From NCBI GenBank assembly GCA_030949825.1, contig JAUZSC010000008.1:124001-188000 (forward strand): a stretch of DNA of 64,000 nucleotides. The letters run 5' to 3'. Source of the stretch: Sulfurimonas sp. (GTDB lineage Bacteria; Campylobacterota; Campylobacteria; Campylobacterales; Sulfurimonadaceae). Below are positions 39,147 through 48,760 of the stretch, piece after piece. Each line of letters opens with the position of its first letter. The stretch's first letter is position 1. The position numbers were made by a program, and so were the translations under genes. A model generated the notes under the pieces. That model was not told the DNA's origin. It saw only the letters and a list, made by a program, of their open reading frames with translations, and did no database searches.

Positions 39147-39714
39147 TCTTCGCTAAACTCAATCCTTTTGAACGATGTGACAACTTTCTTTTTGTTGCAT
39201 CATCGAGCATACCTAAAGTTTTATCAAGTCCTAGAGGAACGAACATAGGGTCGTATCCAAAACCACCCTCCCCACTTACATAACTCATAGCCGTTCCATG
39301 CATCCAGCCATGAACACAAGACTCGGAATCTTTAGTCACTATAGCAATCGCTGCTGTGTAATGCGCAGGAGAACTCAGGGCTCCTTTTTCTTTTATAGCA
39401 TCTAAAAGTTTATAAAGGTTGTCTTTGTCTGTTGCATCTAGCCCTGCATATCTTGCACTATAAATACCAGGTGCGCCATCAAGAACATCCACACTTATGC
39501 CCGAATCATCTGAAATAACAACTACCGAGTCATCATCTAAAGCCTTAAAAACTGCGCGTGCTTTTATCAGTGCATTTTCTTTAAAAGTATCTCCATCTTC
39601 AACTATCTCAAACTCTTCTATAATCTCACCATAGGGAATTACTTCCATCTCTTCAAACAATGCTTTTATCTCTCTAACTTTACCTTTATTAGATGTAGCT
39701 AAAACTAATTTCAA
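39106..39714 (-). CDS. rdgB: XTP/dITP diphosphatase (RdgB/HAM1 family)
   Basis: This 202-residue protein has the Ham1 signature [19 protein letters not shown] at the N-terminus, [20 protein letters not shown] near residue 66, and [15 protein letters not shown] near 148. It removes non-canonical purine triphosphates such as dITP and XTP from nucleotide pools. It is convergent with and overlaps uppP, and divergent from the MFS gene over 70 bp. The C-terminal motif [10 protein letters not shown] is also present. Confidence 0.94.
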   Translation of the reverse strand: MKLVLATSNKGKVREIKALFEEMEVIPYGEIIEEFEIVEDGDTFKENALIKARAVFKALDDDSVVVISDDSGISVDVLDGAPGIYSARYAGLDATDKDNLYKLLDAIKEKGALSSPAHYTAAIAIVTKDSESCVHGWMHGTAMSYVSGEGGFGYDPMFVPLGLDKTLGMLDDATKRKLSHRSKGLSLAKIILQTLKEEAPQI

Positions 39715-39784
39715 ATTTCATTCCTTATAGTGTATATCTTGATATTATTGTATAATCGCACCATTATACTATAAAGGCTTCATT

Positions 39785-41107
39785 ATGTTTAAAAAAGTGT
39801 TACCACTTTCTTCGATTATCTTTTTAAGATTTTTAGGATTATTTTTAGTTTTACCTGTTCTTTCTGTTTATGCACTAGATCTCGATGGTGCTACACCTTT
39901 TCTTGTTGGTGTTGTTGTTGGTGGATACGCACTTACTCAGGCAGTTTTTCAACTACCATTTGGTGCGATGAGTGACAAGATAGGGCGAAAGCCAACCATT
40001 CTTTTTGGACTTATAATCTTTTTTATTGGTTCACTTATTTGTGCCTTTTCAACAGATATATACACGCTTATGTTTGGTCGTTTCCTTCAAGGTGCTGGTG
40101 CTATTGGCTCTGTTGCAACAGCAATGGTTTCAGATTTAGTTGAAGAAGAAGTTCGTGGTAAGGCTATGGCTATCATGGGTGGTTTTATTGCTATTGCCTT
40201 TGCTCTATCTATGGGTCTTGGTCCAGTTTTAGCTTCAAACTATGGAATAAGTGCTATCTTTTTAATTACTTCTGGTTTAGTGATTCTTTCAATCATTATT
40301 CTTTTTACAAAGGTACCAACTCCGCCTAAAATAAGACATATTTATCATAATACATCAAGAACTATTGATATTATAAAAGATAACAATCTTCTTAATATGA
40401 TTATAATTAACACGCTTCAAAAGGGTCTTATGACTGCAGCATTTGTTATTATCCCTATTATCTTAACACAAGAGCAATACGGTTTTAACTGGGCAAAATC
40501 TGATTTATGGATGGCGTACCTTCCTGCAATGGTAGCTGGCTTTTTTGCTATGGCTCCTGCAGCGATTTTAGGTGAAAAGAAAAACATCCCTAAAGAAATA
40601 TTTTTAATTTCTATTGTTTTCTTTTTCGCTTCTTTTGCGATTATAGGCTTTACTAATTCAAGTACAGTATTTATATTTGGTGTTGTATTTTTCTTTATTG
40701 GATTTAATATGATGGAACCACTTGTTCAATCTATGATTAGTAAGTTTGCTAAAGTTCACCAAAAAGGAGCTGCTCTAGGAATCTCAAACTCAAGTGCTTA
40801 TTTTGCAACATTTTTAGGTGGTACATTTGCAGGTCTTTATCTTAATGTTGGAGACAGAGCGACTCTAGCATCTGTTCTCCTTGTTATAATACTACTGTGG
40901 TTAGTTTGGACAGTCTTAAAACTTCAAAACCCTGTGCGACATTCTTTTCTTTACATAAAAATAGAAGAAGTCAACTTAGAAAAACTTGAAGCTTTAGAAA
41001 ATGAAAATATTGCAGAATGGTACATCAACGAAACTGAAAACCTTGTAGTTATCAAGTATGTAAAAGATTCCATAGAAGAAGACGCATTAAAAGCGAAAGT
41101 TGCATAA
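39785..41107 (+). CDS. MFS transporter with soluble C-terminal tail
   Basis: This 440-residue protein has twelve predicted helices and the MFS loop motif GAMSDKIGRKPTILFG near residue 60, with a second-half equivalent less conserved. N-terminal RFLGLFLVLPVLSVYAL is typical of a drug-efflux (DHA1-like) subgroup found in Campylobacterota. A hydrophilic tail of about 55 residues (from QNPVRHS) follows the last helix and contains an IEEVNLEKLEAL segment. The substrate is unknown. The next gene follows its stop codon directly (TAAATG). Confidence 0.82.
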   Translation: MFKKVLPLSSIIFLRFLGLFLVLPVLSVYALDLDGATPFLVGVVVGGYALTQAVFQLPFGAMSDKIGRKPTILFGLIIFFIGSLICAFSTDIYTLMFGRFLQGAGAIGSVATAMVSDLVEEEVRGKAMAIMGGFIAIAFALSMGLGPVLASNYGISAIFLITSGLVILSIIILFTKVPTPPKIRHIYHNTSRTIDIIKDNNLLNMIIINTLQKGLMTAAFVIIPIILTQEQYGFNWAKSDLWMAYLPAMVAGFFAMAPAAILGEKKNIPKEIFLISIVFFFASFAIIGFTNSSTVFIFGVVFFFIGFNMMEPLVQSMISKFAKVHQKGAALGISNSSAYFATFLGGTFAGLYLNVGDRATLASVLLVIILLWLVWTVLKLQNPVRHSFLYIKIEEVNLEKLEALENENIAEWYINETENLVVIKYVKDSIEEDALKAKVA

Positions 41108-41404
41108 ATGGGACTTTCTAACAGAGAGATTCAACAACGCCAAACATGTAAGCTCTATGCCTATGTCCTAGCATCTCAAAACAAAGAGGTTCCATATCAC
41201 TTAGAAGAGTGTGCTGCGTATCATCCAACGGATGAATACGATTCTCTTTTTGATTGCACTAAAGAATTATCTGATGAGATTAAAGCTTTTGACGATGCTA
41301 CATTTGACAAAATAGTAAATAATAAAGATTCAGAAGATGCAAAAGAACTTACAAAATGGTGGAAGATGTACCAAATCTACATCCCAGTAAGTGATGTAAC
41401 TTAA
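41108..41404 (+). CDS. Small soluble protein of unknown function
   Basis: This 98-residue cytosolic acidic protein contains cysteines at RQTCKLYAY, LEECAAY and LFDCTKEL. No family is recognised. Its ATG directly follows the MFS stop codon, so the two are almost certainly co-transcribed and coupled. The Cys and His pattern (HLEEC, YHPTDEY) could bind a metal, but nothing proves this. Confidence 0.6.
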   Translation: MGLSNREIQQRQTCKLYAYVLASQNKEVPYHLEECAAYHPTDEYDSLFDCTKELSDEIKAFDDATFDKIVNNKDSEDAKELTKWWKMYQIYIPVSDVT

Positions 41405-41531
41405 TTTTTTTTAATTCTTTATTGATATGGAAATAATTACAAGAGTGATGGAGTTTCAAGGCGCATAGCGAGGAAGTGCACTAATGTGCATGACGAGTGT
41501 AGCAACGCAGAAAATGCATTGCTATTGTAAT
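41405..41531. other. Non-coding stretch with an internal repeat-like segment
   Basis: Between convergent genes, this 127-bp gap holds AGTGCACTAATGTGCATGAC and a short palindrome, TGCACTAATGTGCA. GGAAATAATTACAA at the left is echoed by TTGTAATCTATTTC at the right as an imperfect inverse copy, so the whole gap could fold into one long stem. It may be a terminator region or a dispersed repeat. No ORF is credible. Confidence 0.3.
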
Positions 41532-42050
41532 CTATTTCTGTGGAGTTACGTACATATTGAAGTATCTTCCTTCAAATCTTGGTGGTTTTTCCATTACACC
41601 AAGATCCTCAACCATTGGCCAAACGCGTAAAAGAACTTCTTTACCTGCTTCTGGATGCGCCATTTCACGACCACGCAAGAAAACACGGAACTTAACATGA
41701 AAACCTTTTTCTAAAAATTCTCTTGCATGTTTTACTTTGTAGTTCATATCGTTTTCTGCAATTTTTACAGAAAGCTTAATCTCTTTAACAACTATTTTAA
41801 CTTGATTTTTACGTTGTTCTTTGAGTTTTTTCTCTTCTTGATATCTAAACTTACCGTAATCCATAATCTTTGCAACAGGTGGTTTTGCATCTGGAGCGAT
41901 GAGAACTAAATCTTGTCCTAACTCATTTGCCTTATCCATAGCATCATCAAAAGAAATTATTCCTAAAGATTCGCCTCCATCAATGTTACATCTTAACTCT
42001 GTTGCACGAATGTCATCATTCATTATTACACGGTTTTTCTTCATACTCAA
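41532..42050 (-). CDS. infC: Translation initiation factor IF-3
   Basis: This 172-residue protein has the IF-3 N-domain ([15 protein letters not shown], then [20 protein letters not shown]), the linker lysines, and the C-domain ([21 protein letters not shown], quoted in part). The listed start is TTG at 42048-42050, overlapping the thrS stop as TTGA. An ATG two codons later (42042-42044) gives [12 protein letters not shown] and would be equally good. infC commonly uses rare start codons for autoregulation. thrS-infC order is standard, but rpmI-rplT do not follow here. Confidence 0.95.
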   Translation of the reverse strand: MSMKKNRVIMNDDIRATELRCNIDGGESLGIISFDDAMDKANELGQDLVLIAPDAKPPVAKIMDYGKFRYQEEKKLKEQRKNQVKIVVKEIKLSVKIAENDMNYKVKHAREFLEKGFHVKFRVFLRGREMAHPEAGKEVLLRVWPMVEDLGVMEKPPRFEGRYFNMYVTPQK

Positions 42051-43858
42051 AAATTTACCTCGTTTACTTTAGTTTGTATAAGTGTAAGAAATTCATCTTC
42101 ACTTAGGGTGTACTGCTCTCGTGTGCGTCTGTCACGAATAGCTACAGTTTTATTTTCAATCTCTTCATCACCGATAACAACAATCATCGGAACACGAGTT
42201 TTTTCTGCGATTCTGATACGCTTATTTAGCGAATCATTCTTTGCGTATATCTCACTATCGGCATTTATATCAATAAGTTTATCTGATAGAAGCTTAGCAT
42301 AATCTTTATGAACTTCCGCAACAGGTACGATAGCTACCTGAGTAGGGGCAATAAACATAGGAAATTCACCTGCATAATGCTCAGTTAAAATCCCAATAAA
42401 ACGCTCAAAAGAACCAAGAATCGCTCTGTGAATCATAACTGGCTGGATTTTTTCGTTATCTTCGCCGTTATATTCAAGCCCAAATCGCTCTGGCAAATTG
42501 TTGTCTAGCTGAATTGTTCCACACTGCCATTCACGACCAATAGCATCGAGAATCTTGATATCGATTTTAGGGCCATAAAAAGCTCCACCACCCTCATCTA
42601 TCTCATAATCAAGGTTATGTTTTTCCATTGCAGAGATAAGTGCCGCTTCAGATTTTTCCCAAACCTCAGTATCACCAACCGCTTTTTCAGGTTTAGTAGA
42701 GATCATCATTCTATATTTAAAGTCAAATGCAGTCATAAGCTTATCAACAAAGTCCACAACTTCAATAATCTGTTCTTCTATTTGATCTACTGTACAAAAA
42801 ATATGTGCATCATCTTGCGTAAATTCACGAACACGAAAAAGACCATGCAGCGCACCTGTCATTTCATGACGATGGACTACACCGTATTCAAAGTACTTTA
42901 TAGGTAGGTCTCTATAAGAATGAAGTTCATCTTCATAGACTTTAATATGCCCAACGCAGTTCATAGGTTTTACACCAAACTCAATATCGTCAATCTGTGT
43001 GAAGTACATATTTTCACCATAATTTTGGTAGTGTCCTGAAGTTTTCCAAAGGTCAGAACGAAGCATCTCAGGTCCACGAACGGGCTGATAACCGCGTTTT
43101 CTATGTGCTTTAAAAAGTAAAGATTCTAAACGCGCACGAAGACGACCACCAGCTGGGAGCCAGATTGGAAAACCTGCTCCAACTTCTTCACGGAAAGTAA
43201 AAAGTTTCATCTCATTACCAATCTTACGGTGATCTCGTTTTTCAGCTTCTGCTAACATTTCCATATGTGCTTTAAGTGATTCTTTATCCGCAAAAGCAAT
43301 TCCATAGATACGCGTTAGCATCTCATTTTTAGAATCACCTCCAAGATAAGCACCGGCAAGCTTTGTAAGTTTAAAATAACGGATAAGTCCAATGCTAGGA
43401 AGGTGTGGTCCACGGCATAAGTCTTCAAACTCACCTTGTTTGTAAATAGAAATCGTATCGTCTTTGATACGCTCCATTACAGAAAGCTTTAAATTGTCAT
43501 CTTTAAACTTCTCTTTTGCTTCATCCATTGAAATTGAATATTTTTCAATTTTATACTTTTTCTTTGCAAAAGAAAGCATTTGTTTTTCAATTTTCTTTAA
43601 ATCTCCAGAACCTATTTCAGATTCAGTTTTAAAGTCATAGTAAAAACCTTCTTTAACAGTTGGTCCAACATAAAAGAGAGCATCTGGGTAAAGTGACTTA
43701 ATAGCCTGCGCCATCAAGTGTGCAGTCGAGTGGCGTAAAACATCTAAAGACTCAGGAGAATTATCTAAAACAATCTCCTCACCTTCAACTCCTCGTTCTT
43801 CTGCTGTAACAAGATCTAGTATTTCATCGTTATATTTTATTGCTATTGCGCTCAACAT
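42047..43858 (-). CDS. thrS: Threonine-tRNA ligase
   Basis: This 603-residue enzyme lacks a full TGS domain, beginning directly near [17 protein letters not shown], as in Campylobacter and Helicobacter ThrRS. It has the editing-like domain with [17 protein letters not shown] near residue 42 and class II motifs [12 protein letters not shown] near 315 and [16 protein letters not shown] near 330. Motif 3 is [20 protein letters not shown] near 475. A C-terminal anticodon-binding domain follows. It charges tRNA-Thr. It lies 6 bases after ilvD. Confidence 0.95.
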   Translation of the reverse strand: MLSAIAIKYNDEILDLVTAEERGVEGEEIVLDNSPESLDVLRHSTAHLMAQAIKSLYPDALFYVGPTVKEGFYYDFKTESEIGSGDLKKIEKQMLSFAKKKYKIEKYSISMDEAKEKFKDDNLKLSVMERIKDDTISIYKQGEFEDLCRGPHLPSIGLIRYFKLTKLAGAYLGGDSKNEMLTRIYGIAFADKESLKAHMEMLAEAEKRDHRKIGNEMKLFTFREEVGAGFPIWLPAGGRLRARLESLLFKAHRKRGYQPVRGPEMLRSDLWKTSGHYQNYGENMYFTQIDDIEFGVKPMNCVGHIKVYEDELHSYRDLPIKYFEYGVVHRHEMTGALHGLFRVREFTQDDAHIFCTVDQIEEQIIEVVDFVDKLMTAFDFKYRMMISTKPEKAVGDTEVWEKSEAALISAMEKHNLDYEIDEGGGAFYGPKIDIKILDAIGREWQCGTIQLDNNLPERFGLEYNGEDNEKIQPVMIHRAILGSFERFIGILTEHYAGEFPMFIAPTQVAIVPVAEVHKDYAKLLSDKLIDINADSEIYAKNDSLNKRIRIAEKTRVPMIVVIGDEEIENKTVAIRDRRTREQYTLSEDEFLTLIQTKVNEVNF

Positions 43859-43864
43859 TTTTCC

Positions 43865-45551
43865 TTAAAGTTCAGTTTTGAGTATTGCACCACTTGATGC
43901 ATTTGTTACGAGTAATCTATATCGCTTAAGCCATTTTGAGTTTACTTCGTTTACATGAGGCTTCCAAGCAGCTTTTCTTTTAGCAAGAGTAGCCTCATCA
44001 ACATTAAGCTGCAAAAGGTGATTATCTGTGTCAAGTTCTATCTCGTCACCATCTTCTACAAGTGCAATTAAACCACCCTCAGCTGCTTCTGGAGAAATAT
44101 GTCCAATAGATGCACCACGAGTTGCGCCACTAAATCTACCATCTGTAATAAGAGCAACACTCTCACCAAGTCCCATTCCCATAATAAGTGAGGTAGGAGC
44201 AAGCATCTCTTGCATACCTGGTCCACCTTTTGGTCCCTCATAACGAATAACTACAACATCACCAGCTTTTACTTTGTGTGCCATGATTCCAGCTAAGGCT
44301 TCAGTTTGGGAGTTAAAACAAACAGCGCTACCTTTAAACTGTTTCATATTTCCAGTGATTCCAGCAGTCTTGACAACCGCACCCTCTAAGGCGAGATTTC
44401 CAAAAAAGAATCGAAAGACCACCAACTTGAGAATAAGCATTTTCATTTGTATGAATTATATTTTCATCTAAAATTTTAGCATCTTCGATGCGTTCTGCTA
44501 ATGTTTCACCCGTAATCATTAAAGAATCAAGATTTAAAAGACCACTACGACGAGAAACTTCTGCCATAACAGCATTTACTCCACCCGCTTTATCAACATC
44601 ATCCATATGTACAGTACTTAAAGATGGAGATATTTTAGCGATATGTGCTACTTTATCTGCGATTTTATTAATGTTTTCTATTTTGTATTCGATATCTGAT
44701 TCTCTTGCAATTGCTAGAAGATGTAAAACAGTGTTTGAACTTCCACCCATTGCCATATCTACTACAAATGCATTGTGAATTGCTTTTTCATTTAAAATAT
44801 TTTTCATTTTAAATCGTGGGTCTTCAGATTTTGCCATTTCTACAACACGCCTTGCAGCTTGTTTGACAAGTGCTATTCTCTCAGGAGTCATCGCTAAAAT
44901 CGTTCCATTTCCTGGAAGTGCAATACCCATTGCTTCACAAAGCGTGTTCATAGAGTTTGCTGTAAACATTCCTGAACATGAACCACCTGATGGACAAGCT
45001 TCACACTCTATCTCATATAGCTCTTCGTCAGTCATCTTACCCTCAGCATGTTTTCCAACAGCTTCAAATGCAGTCGCTAAGTCAATAGGCGTACCATCTT
45101 TTTTATGCCCAGCAGCCATTGGACCACCTGAAACAAAGATAGTAGGAACATTAACGCGCAATGCACCCATAATCATCCCTGGAACGATTTTATCGCAGTT
45201 TGGAATACATATCATGGCATCTAACTGATGCGCGTTCATAACAGTCTCTATAGAGTCCGCGATAATCTCACGCGATGGTAAAGAATAAAGCATACCCTCG
45301 TGACCCATAGCTATTCCATCATCAACACCAATCGTGTTAAATACAAAAGGAACTCCACCAGCTTCACGGATAGCCTCTTTAACAATTTCTCCGTACTCAT
45401 GTAAAAAGAAATGCCCTGGAATAATGTCTATATAGCTATTTGCTATCCCAATAAATGGTTTATCGAAGTCTTCATCCTTTAAACCTGTTGCGCGTAATAG
45501 TGAACGGTGTGGAGCTTTGTCAAAACCTTTTTTTATAATATCACTTCTCAT
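43865..45551 (-). pseudogene. ilvD: Dihydroxy-acid dehydratase, split by one frameshift
   Basis: Two overlapping ORFs (44334-45551 and 43865-44446) make one IlvD of about 561 residues. The first ends after VGGLSILF with nonsense sequence. Dropping one T from the coding-strand T6 run (+ strand A at 44402-44407) restores [19 protein letters not shown] and the rest of the protein. Fe-S cysteines are visible in [12 protein letters not shown] and [16 protein letters not shown], and the C-terminal domain ends normally. The enzyme makes 2-oxo acids for valine, leucine and isoleucine. A one-base homopolymer error is the likely cause; true loss would mean branched-chain auxotrophy. Confidence 0.9.
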
Positions 45552-45619
45552 TTTATTTCCTATCTCTTTAATTATTAATGTGATTATAGCACTTTTTTTG
45601 TAATTTAATCTAAATACTC

Positions 45620-45648
45620 TTTACAAACTAAAAACAATCGGCTATAAT
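45620..45648 (+). promoter_or_regulatory. Sigma-70 promoter of the tRNA cluster
   Basis: TTTACA (45620-45625) and a perfect TATAAT (45643-45648) are separated by exactly 17 bases. The -10 ends 37 bases before tRNA-Gly, so transcription of the Gly-Leu-Cys-Ser cluster should start here. Confidence 0.8.
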
Positions 45649-45685
45649 TCCGGCTCACTTACTAAGTTAGTAAGAGTCATGGAAT

Positions 45686-45760
45686 GCGGGAGTAGCTCAG
45701 CGGTAGAGCATAACCTTGCCAAGGTTGGGGTCGCGAGTTCGAACCTCGTCTCCCGCTCCA
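45686..45760 (+). tRNA. tRNA-Gly (anticodon GCC)
   Basis: The 75-base gene has a GCGGGAG / CTCCCGC acceptor stem, encoded CCA end, T-loop GTTCGAA, and anticodon loop in CCTTGCCAAGG with GCC. It is the first tRNA after a strong promoter. Confidence 0.97.
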
Positions 45761-45800
45761 TTTTAAATTATAATTATAAACTGTGATTTTCATTCACTAT

Positions 45801-45887
45801 GCCCGGGTGGCGAAATTGGTAGACGCAGGGGACTTAAAATCCCCCGGTAGCAATACTGTGCCGGTTCGAGTCCGGCCCCGGGCACCA
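45801..45887 (+). tRNA. tRNA-Leu (anticodon UAA)
   Basis: The 87-base gene is a class II tRNA with a long variable arm, acceptor GCCCGGG / CCCGGGC, encoded CCA, and anticodon loop in GGGACTTAAAATCCC giving TAA. Confidence 0.97.
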
Positions 45888-45905
45888 TTGATATGAAAGA
45901 TAACT

Positions 45906-45979
45906 GGTGCCATCGCCAAGTGGTAAGGCCGTAGCCTGCAAAGCTACTATCCCCAGTTCAAATCTGGGTGGCACCTCCA
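45906..45979 (+). tRNA. tRNA-Cys (anticodon GCA)
   Basis: The 74-base gene has acceptor GGTGCCA / TGGCACC, anticodon stem GTAGC / GCTAC with loop CTGCAAA (GCA), T-loop GTTCAAA and an encoded CCA. Confidence 0.96.
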
Positions 45980-46017
45980 GTTTTATGATATAATACTTAT
46001 CGTTACAACACACACGT

Positions 46018-46108
46018 GGATCTTTGGCAGAGTTGGTCGAATGCACCGGCCTTGAAAGCCGGCGAGGAGTTAAATCCTCCCAGAGTTCGAATCTCTGAGG
46101 GTCCACCA
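46018..46108 (+). tRNA. tRNA-Ser (anticodon UGA), integration site of the island
   Basis: The 91-base class II tRNA has acceptor GGATCTT / AGGGTCC (with G-U pairs), anticodon stem CCGGC / GCCGG with loop CTTGAAA (TGA), long variable arm GAGGAGTTAAATCCTCC and an encoded CCA. Its 3' part from the anticodon loop onward recurs exactly at 60124-60184, showing that the tRNA was the target of a tyrosine recombinase and was left intact by the insertion. A -10-like TATAAT (45989) lies just upstream. Confidence 0.97.
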
Positions 46109-46111
46109 CTT
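46051..46111 (+). repeat. attL: 61-bp direct repeat in tRNA-Ser 3' end
   Basis: The 61 bases from CTTGAAAGCC to TCCACCACTT match 60124-60184 without mismatch and diverge on both sides. This is the left attachment site of the island. Confidence 0.93.
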
Positions 46112-46831
46112 ATCTTTACAATCCCCTAAAGTACTTACTTTCAAGACACTCTTAATAATACTAATAGCTTTGATATGCACCGGTTGTATGACCGTAGTAT
46201 GTGATAATTCTGTAAAATTAGTCGCAAAAAAGTCACACTTTTGACTTAAACTTTTCATAACAACCTTGATTAGAATTGCTTATTCAAATATCAAACTTTC
46301 AGATGTATCTGTTGACAATGCTTTAAATAATTGTATAACTCAGGTTTTATTTCCATAAACCTTCTCGCCAAATATAGTATCCGGCGAGGTAATCTCTACA
46401 AACTTAGCACTTAACTATGTTTCTAGCACTTAGCGTTTATTAGTCCGTCTAAAAGTGTGTCTTTTTTGAGACTTTTACTTGATAATCTGATGATGGAATA
46501 TGATTTTTTTGACTTTGGGTGTTTCGGGTGTGAAAAAATGAAAAAAATATTTTATAGAAAAAAGCTACGCTAGTTCTACTCTAAACTTTTTTATTTTTTT
46601 TTGTAAAACTCACACCCGAAACACCCAAAAATTGAGAGTGGTAATTCTACAGAAAAAAAAATATAGTCTATAGTTTTTTACTCTTAAGTGAAGCTCGAAG
46701 TTTTTTGAGCAGTTTCTGTATGAATTTTGAGAGATTTTGTGTGTTTTTTTTTATTGAAGTATCACGGAGTTTTAGTTGAGAAAAAAGTGAGCAGATATTT
46801 CTATCTATTCACTTTGAGGTTTTGATATAAA
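46112..46831. other. 720-bp non-coding left end of the island
   Basis: No credible gene is present. ORF-track entries here are antisense to the tRNAs. On the + strand TTGACA (46312-46317), a 16-base spacer and TATAAC (46334-46339) form a promoter-like pair. It is followed about 35 bases later by a CTCGCC / GGCGAG hairpin (46374-46388), so a short RNA is conceivable. A 20-bp inverted repeat (separate entry) and long A/T runs fill the rest. Recombinase and excision factor binding would be expected in such a stretch. Confidence 0.5.
46514..46629. repeat. 20-bp perfect inverted repeat around a 76-bp AT-rich centre
   Basis: TTTGGGTGTTTCGGGTGTGA at 46514-46533 is the exact inverse of TCACACCCGAAACACCCAAA at 46610-46629. 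Each arm contains the tandem-like unit GGGTGTTTCGGGTGTG. The GC-rich arms stand out in AT-rich DNA. The position near the attachment site and the recombinase remnant suggests a protein-binding pair, such as accessory sites for excision or an element origin. No function is proven. Confidence 0.75.
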
Positions 46832-47051
46832 TTAAGCAGATAATGACTCCAACTGATTACGAATATCATCTTGATTGACTTTACCAAACTTAAGGTAATA
46901 GCGACTTGTTATCTCTGTAGATTTATGACCTAAACACTTTGAGACTGTAGATATTGGAATACCTTTTTCTATAGATATACTGGCAAATGTCGCTCTCGAC
47001 TGATACATCACTATTTTTGGTAGATGTAGTCTCTCTAACATAGGTTTATAA

Positions 47052-48252
47052 CTGATGTTACGATAATCTAAATTATAAAATTCTTAAGAATGCTACAATT
47101 TCACGCAACCATCAATTCCCCAACTTTTGCATAAGCTACTTTTAGAGCCTCAAGATAGATTTTTTCCTTAATAGCAAAGTGATTCATTTTATAATTTAAG
47201 CGAAGTTTTTCTAGTTTGATAAAACCACGTACTGCTAAGTGTATATGATTCCTTTGTGATGTTTCAACTTTTGTAGGAGAATGTTCTATTTTGAGGTTTT
47301 GCTTGAGTGATTTGTGATATTCCTCTACTTTCCACCGTCTTTTGTAGATTTTGAGTACTTCATTGAAAGATAAGTCTATATCATTTGTAACAAGATACAG
47401 ATAAATAGATTCGCCATCATCGCCGTTTTTGACAACTTGCTTGATAAGTCTTAGAGGTTTCTTATAACCTTCAAGATATACCAAACGGCTACTACCACCC
47501 TCTATATCTATGCTTGAGATATTAACATATTTTCCATTATTTCTTTCTTCTAAAGTGAATGCTACTTTTCTATTACTTTTTATTGGACATACAAATTTCT
47601 TTTTGAGTTCTTCTTCTATAAACACCAAGTTCTTGGTGCTTGCAAACCATTTATCAAAGAGTATATATTTGAATTTGACTTCATTATGATAGTATAAAAT
47701 ATTTAGTTTGTCTTGCATTATTTCATTTTTTGTGTAGAGAGATTTCTTCACATGTTTTTGATATTCCTCATTCCATATCTCTTCTGTCTTTGTGATAATC
47801 TCATATCCCAAAGGTATAGATATACCACTAGCATCTGTATAATGAAAATTTAGCATCAAGATGCCTTTCTCCATTCTTTGGGATACATGATCATAGTGCC
47901 AGCAAACAATATCATTTATGTTTGTCTATGGCTTATGCATAAGCATATCATCTATTATAATGCAACCGCTATCTTCATTTTCATAAGTTCTTAAAAATGG
48001 TTTTATTGATTTCCACAATCGCTTGTCGTCATCGAGAGAGTCATTTAGTAATAAATGTTTAGTAAAGACATCGTGGCTCTTACCTGTAATCTTTGAAAGC
48101 TTGGTCATCTCTATTTTTCCAAATGAACTTAGTGTGAAATTGATGTATATATCTTGTAGTTGCTGCATGCCTTAGTTAAGCACTTTTAGTGCCTATAAAA
48201 TTTTCAATGTTACTTTTTGTAAATTTATGAATTTTGATTATCGTAACATCAG
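47052..48252 (-). mobile_element. IS4-like insertion sequence, 1201 bp, with 7-bp target duplications
   Basis: The ends are perfect inverse copies, CTGATGTTACGATAATC at the left and GATTATCGTAACATCAG at the right (17 bp), with imperfect similarity continuing inward. TTTATAA occurs directly on both sides (47045-47051 and 48253-48259), the target duplication. One transposase gene with the IS4-family YREK signature occupies the element on the minus strand. A duplication of 7 bp fits the ISPepr1-like group of that family. The insertion splits the island recombinase exactly between two codons' worth of sequence. Confidence 0.92.
47101..48168 (-). pseudogene. IS4-family transposase with an internal amber codon
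   Basis: ORFs 47926-48168 (80 aa) and 47101-47874 (257 aa) are in the same frame. Between them a TAG at 47926-47928 interrupts IIDDMLMHKP and TNINDIVCWHYDHVSQRM, which read as continuous transposase. Related proteins usually have Tyr there (KPY), one base from TAG. The catalytic region is otherwise intact: Asp in IIDD, Asp in LFDKWFAS, and the YREK signature YKRRWKVEEYHKSLK with its Glu. The copy is therefore probably dead by a single nonsense mutation. Size (about 355 codons) suits the IS4 family. It is preceded on its strand by a short promoter-bearing IS end. Confidence 0.88.
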
Positions 48253-48518
48253 TTTATAATATGTATCTGCTATTGACCTAGTATCACTGTAATAACTACC
48301 AGTTCTAGGGTTTATAAAAACATAGTCATAGCTTGATAGAGTTTTATATTTTAGTAAAACATCTGCTAACTCTTTAACCATAGGTACACTTCTCACTTCA
48401 TCTGTTTTAGTAACATCAAGAACTCCCTTTCTAATAGAGGTTGCGAATGTTATCAAATTATTTTCAAAGTTTATGTTCTCCCAAGTTAGGCTAGCTATCT
48501 CCCCTACTCGTGCCCCTG

Positions 48519-48553
48519 CCCCCTGTGTCAGGATAATTCTCCGAGAGTTATGA
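48519..48553 (+). mobile_element. Left-end remnant of an IS3-like element
   Basis: CCCCTGTGTCAGGATA, then sequence matching the left end of the IS3-like copies at 56431 and 63181, is present (TGTGTCAGGATAATTCTCCG against TGTGTCAGGATAGTTGTCCG; about 26 of 30 bases agree overall). The similarity ends near 48553. The remnant abuts the truncated recombinase, so an IS insertion followed by deletion probably removed the recombinase's N-terminal half. Confidence 0.65.
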
Positions 48554-48760
48554 GTATGAGGACATATCTACAATAGAACTAGGAGATATTTTAATTATAC
48601 AAGTTAAAGACAGTGTTGTAGTTTCCTATCAAATCAAGGCGCTGATGTGAATCATAGTGAAAGTTTGAAGTTTACTTATACTTAGTAATCACAAAAACGA
48701 CATGACCTTGCATTAGCATATATTACAATACTACTTCAAAGAGAAAAAAAGGAGTTAGAA
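48554..48760 (+). other. Gene fragment and upstream region of the DUF1232 genes
   Basis: An open frame continues to a TGA at 48648-48650 (YEDISTIELGDILIIQVKDS and a few more residues) but has no start codon, so it looks like the 3' scrap of a lost gene. The remainder up to 48760 is non-coding and ends in an AAAAAAAGGAG ribosome site for the next gene. Confidence 0.45.

Larger units (their letters stand above)
46832..48525 (-). pseudogene. Tyrosine recombinase of the island, N-terminus lost and split by an IS
   Basis: Two pieces belong together. From 48525 to 48260 the frame reads GAGARVGEIASLTWENINF (catalytic Arg region) to RSIADTYYK. From 47044 to 46832 it continues PMLERLHLPKI through YQSRATFASISIEKG and LGHKSTEITSRYY, which hold the remaining catalytic His, Arg and Tyr region. 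Removing the IS4-like element and one copy of its 7-bp target duplication joins them in frame. Upstream of 48525 the gene stops at an IS-end remnant, so the N-terminal half, including the DNA-arm-binding domain, is missing. It was probably the integrase for the tRNA-Ser site and is now inactive. Confidence 0.88.

Noticed and set aside
44863-45228. 121-aa + strand ORF within ilvD
   Set aside because: It is antisense to conserved IlvD motifs, including the Fe-S cysteines.
45834-46109. 91-aa minus-strand ORF including PGPDSNRHSIATGG
   Set aside because: It lies antisense to the tRNA-Leu, -Cys and -Ser genes; this is a well-known false protein made by translating tRNA complements.
46070-46258. 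62-aa minus-strand ORF at the tRNA-Ser end
   Set aside because: It reads through the tRNA complement (WWTLRDSNSGRI), has no ribosome site and no family.
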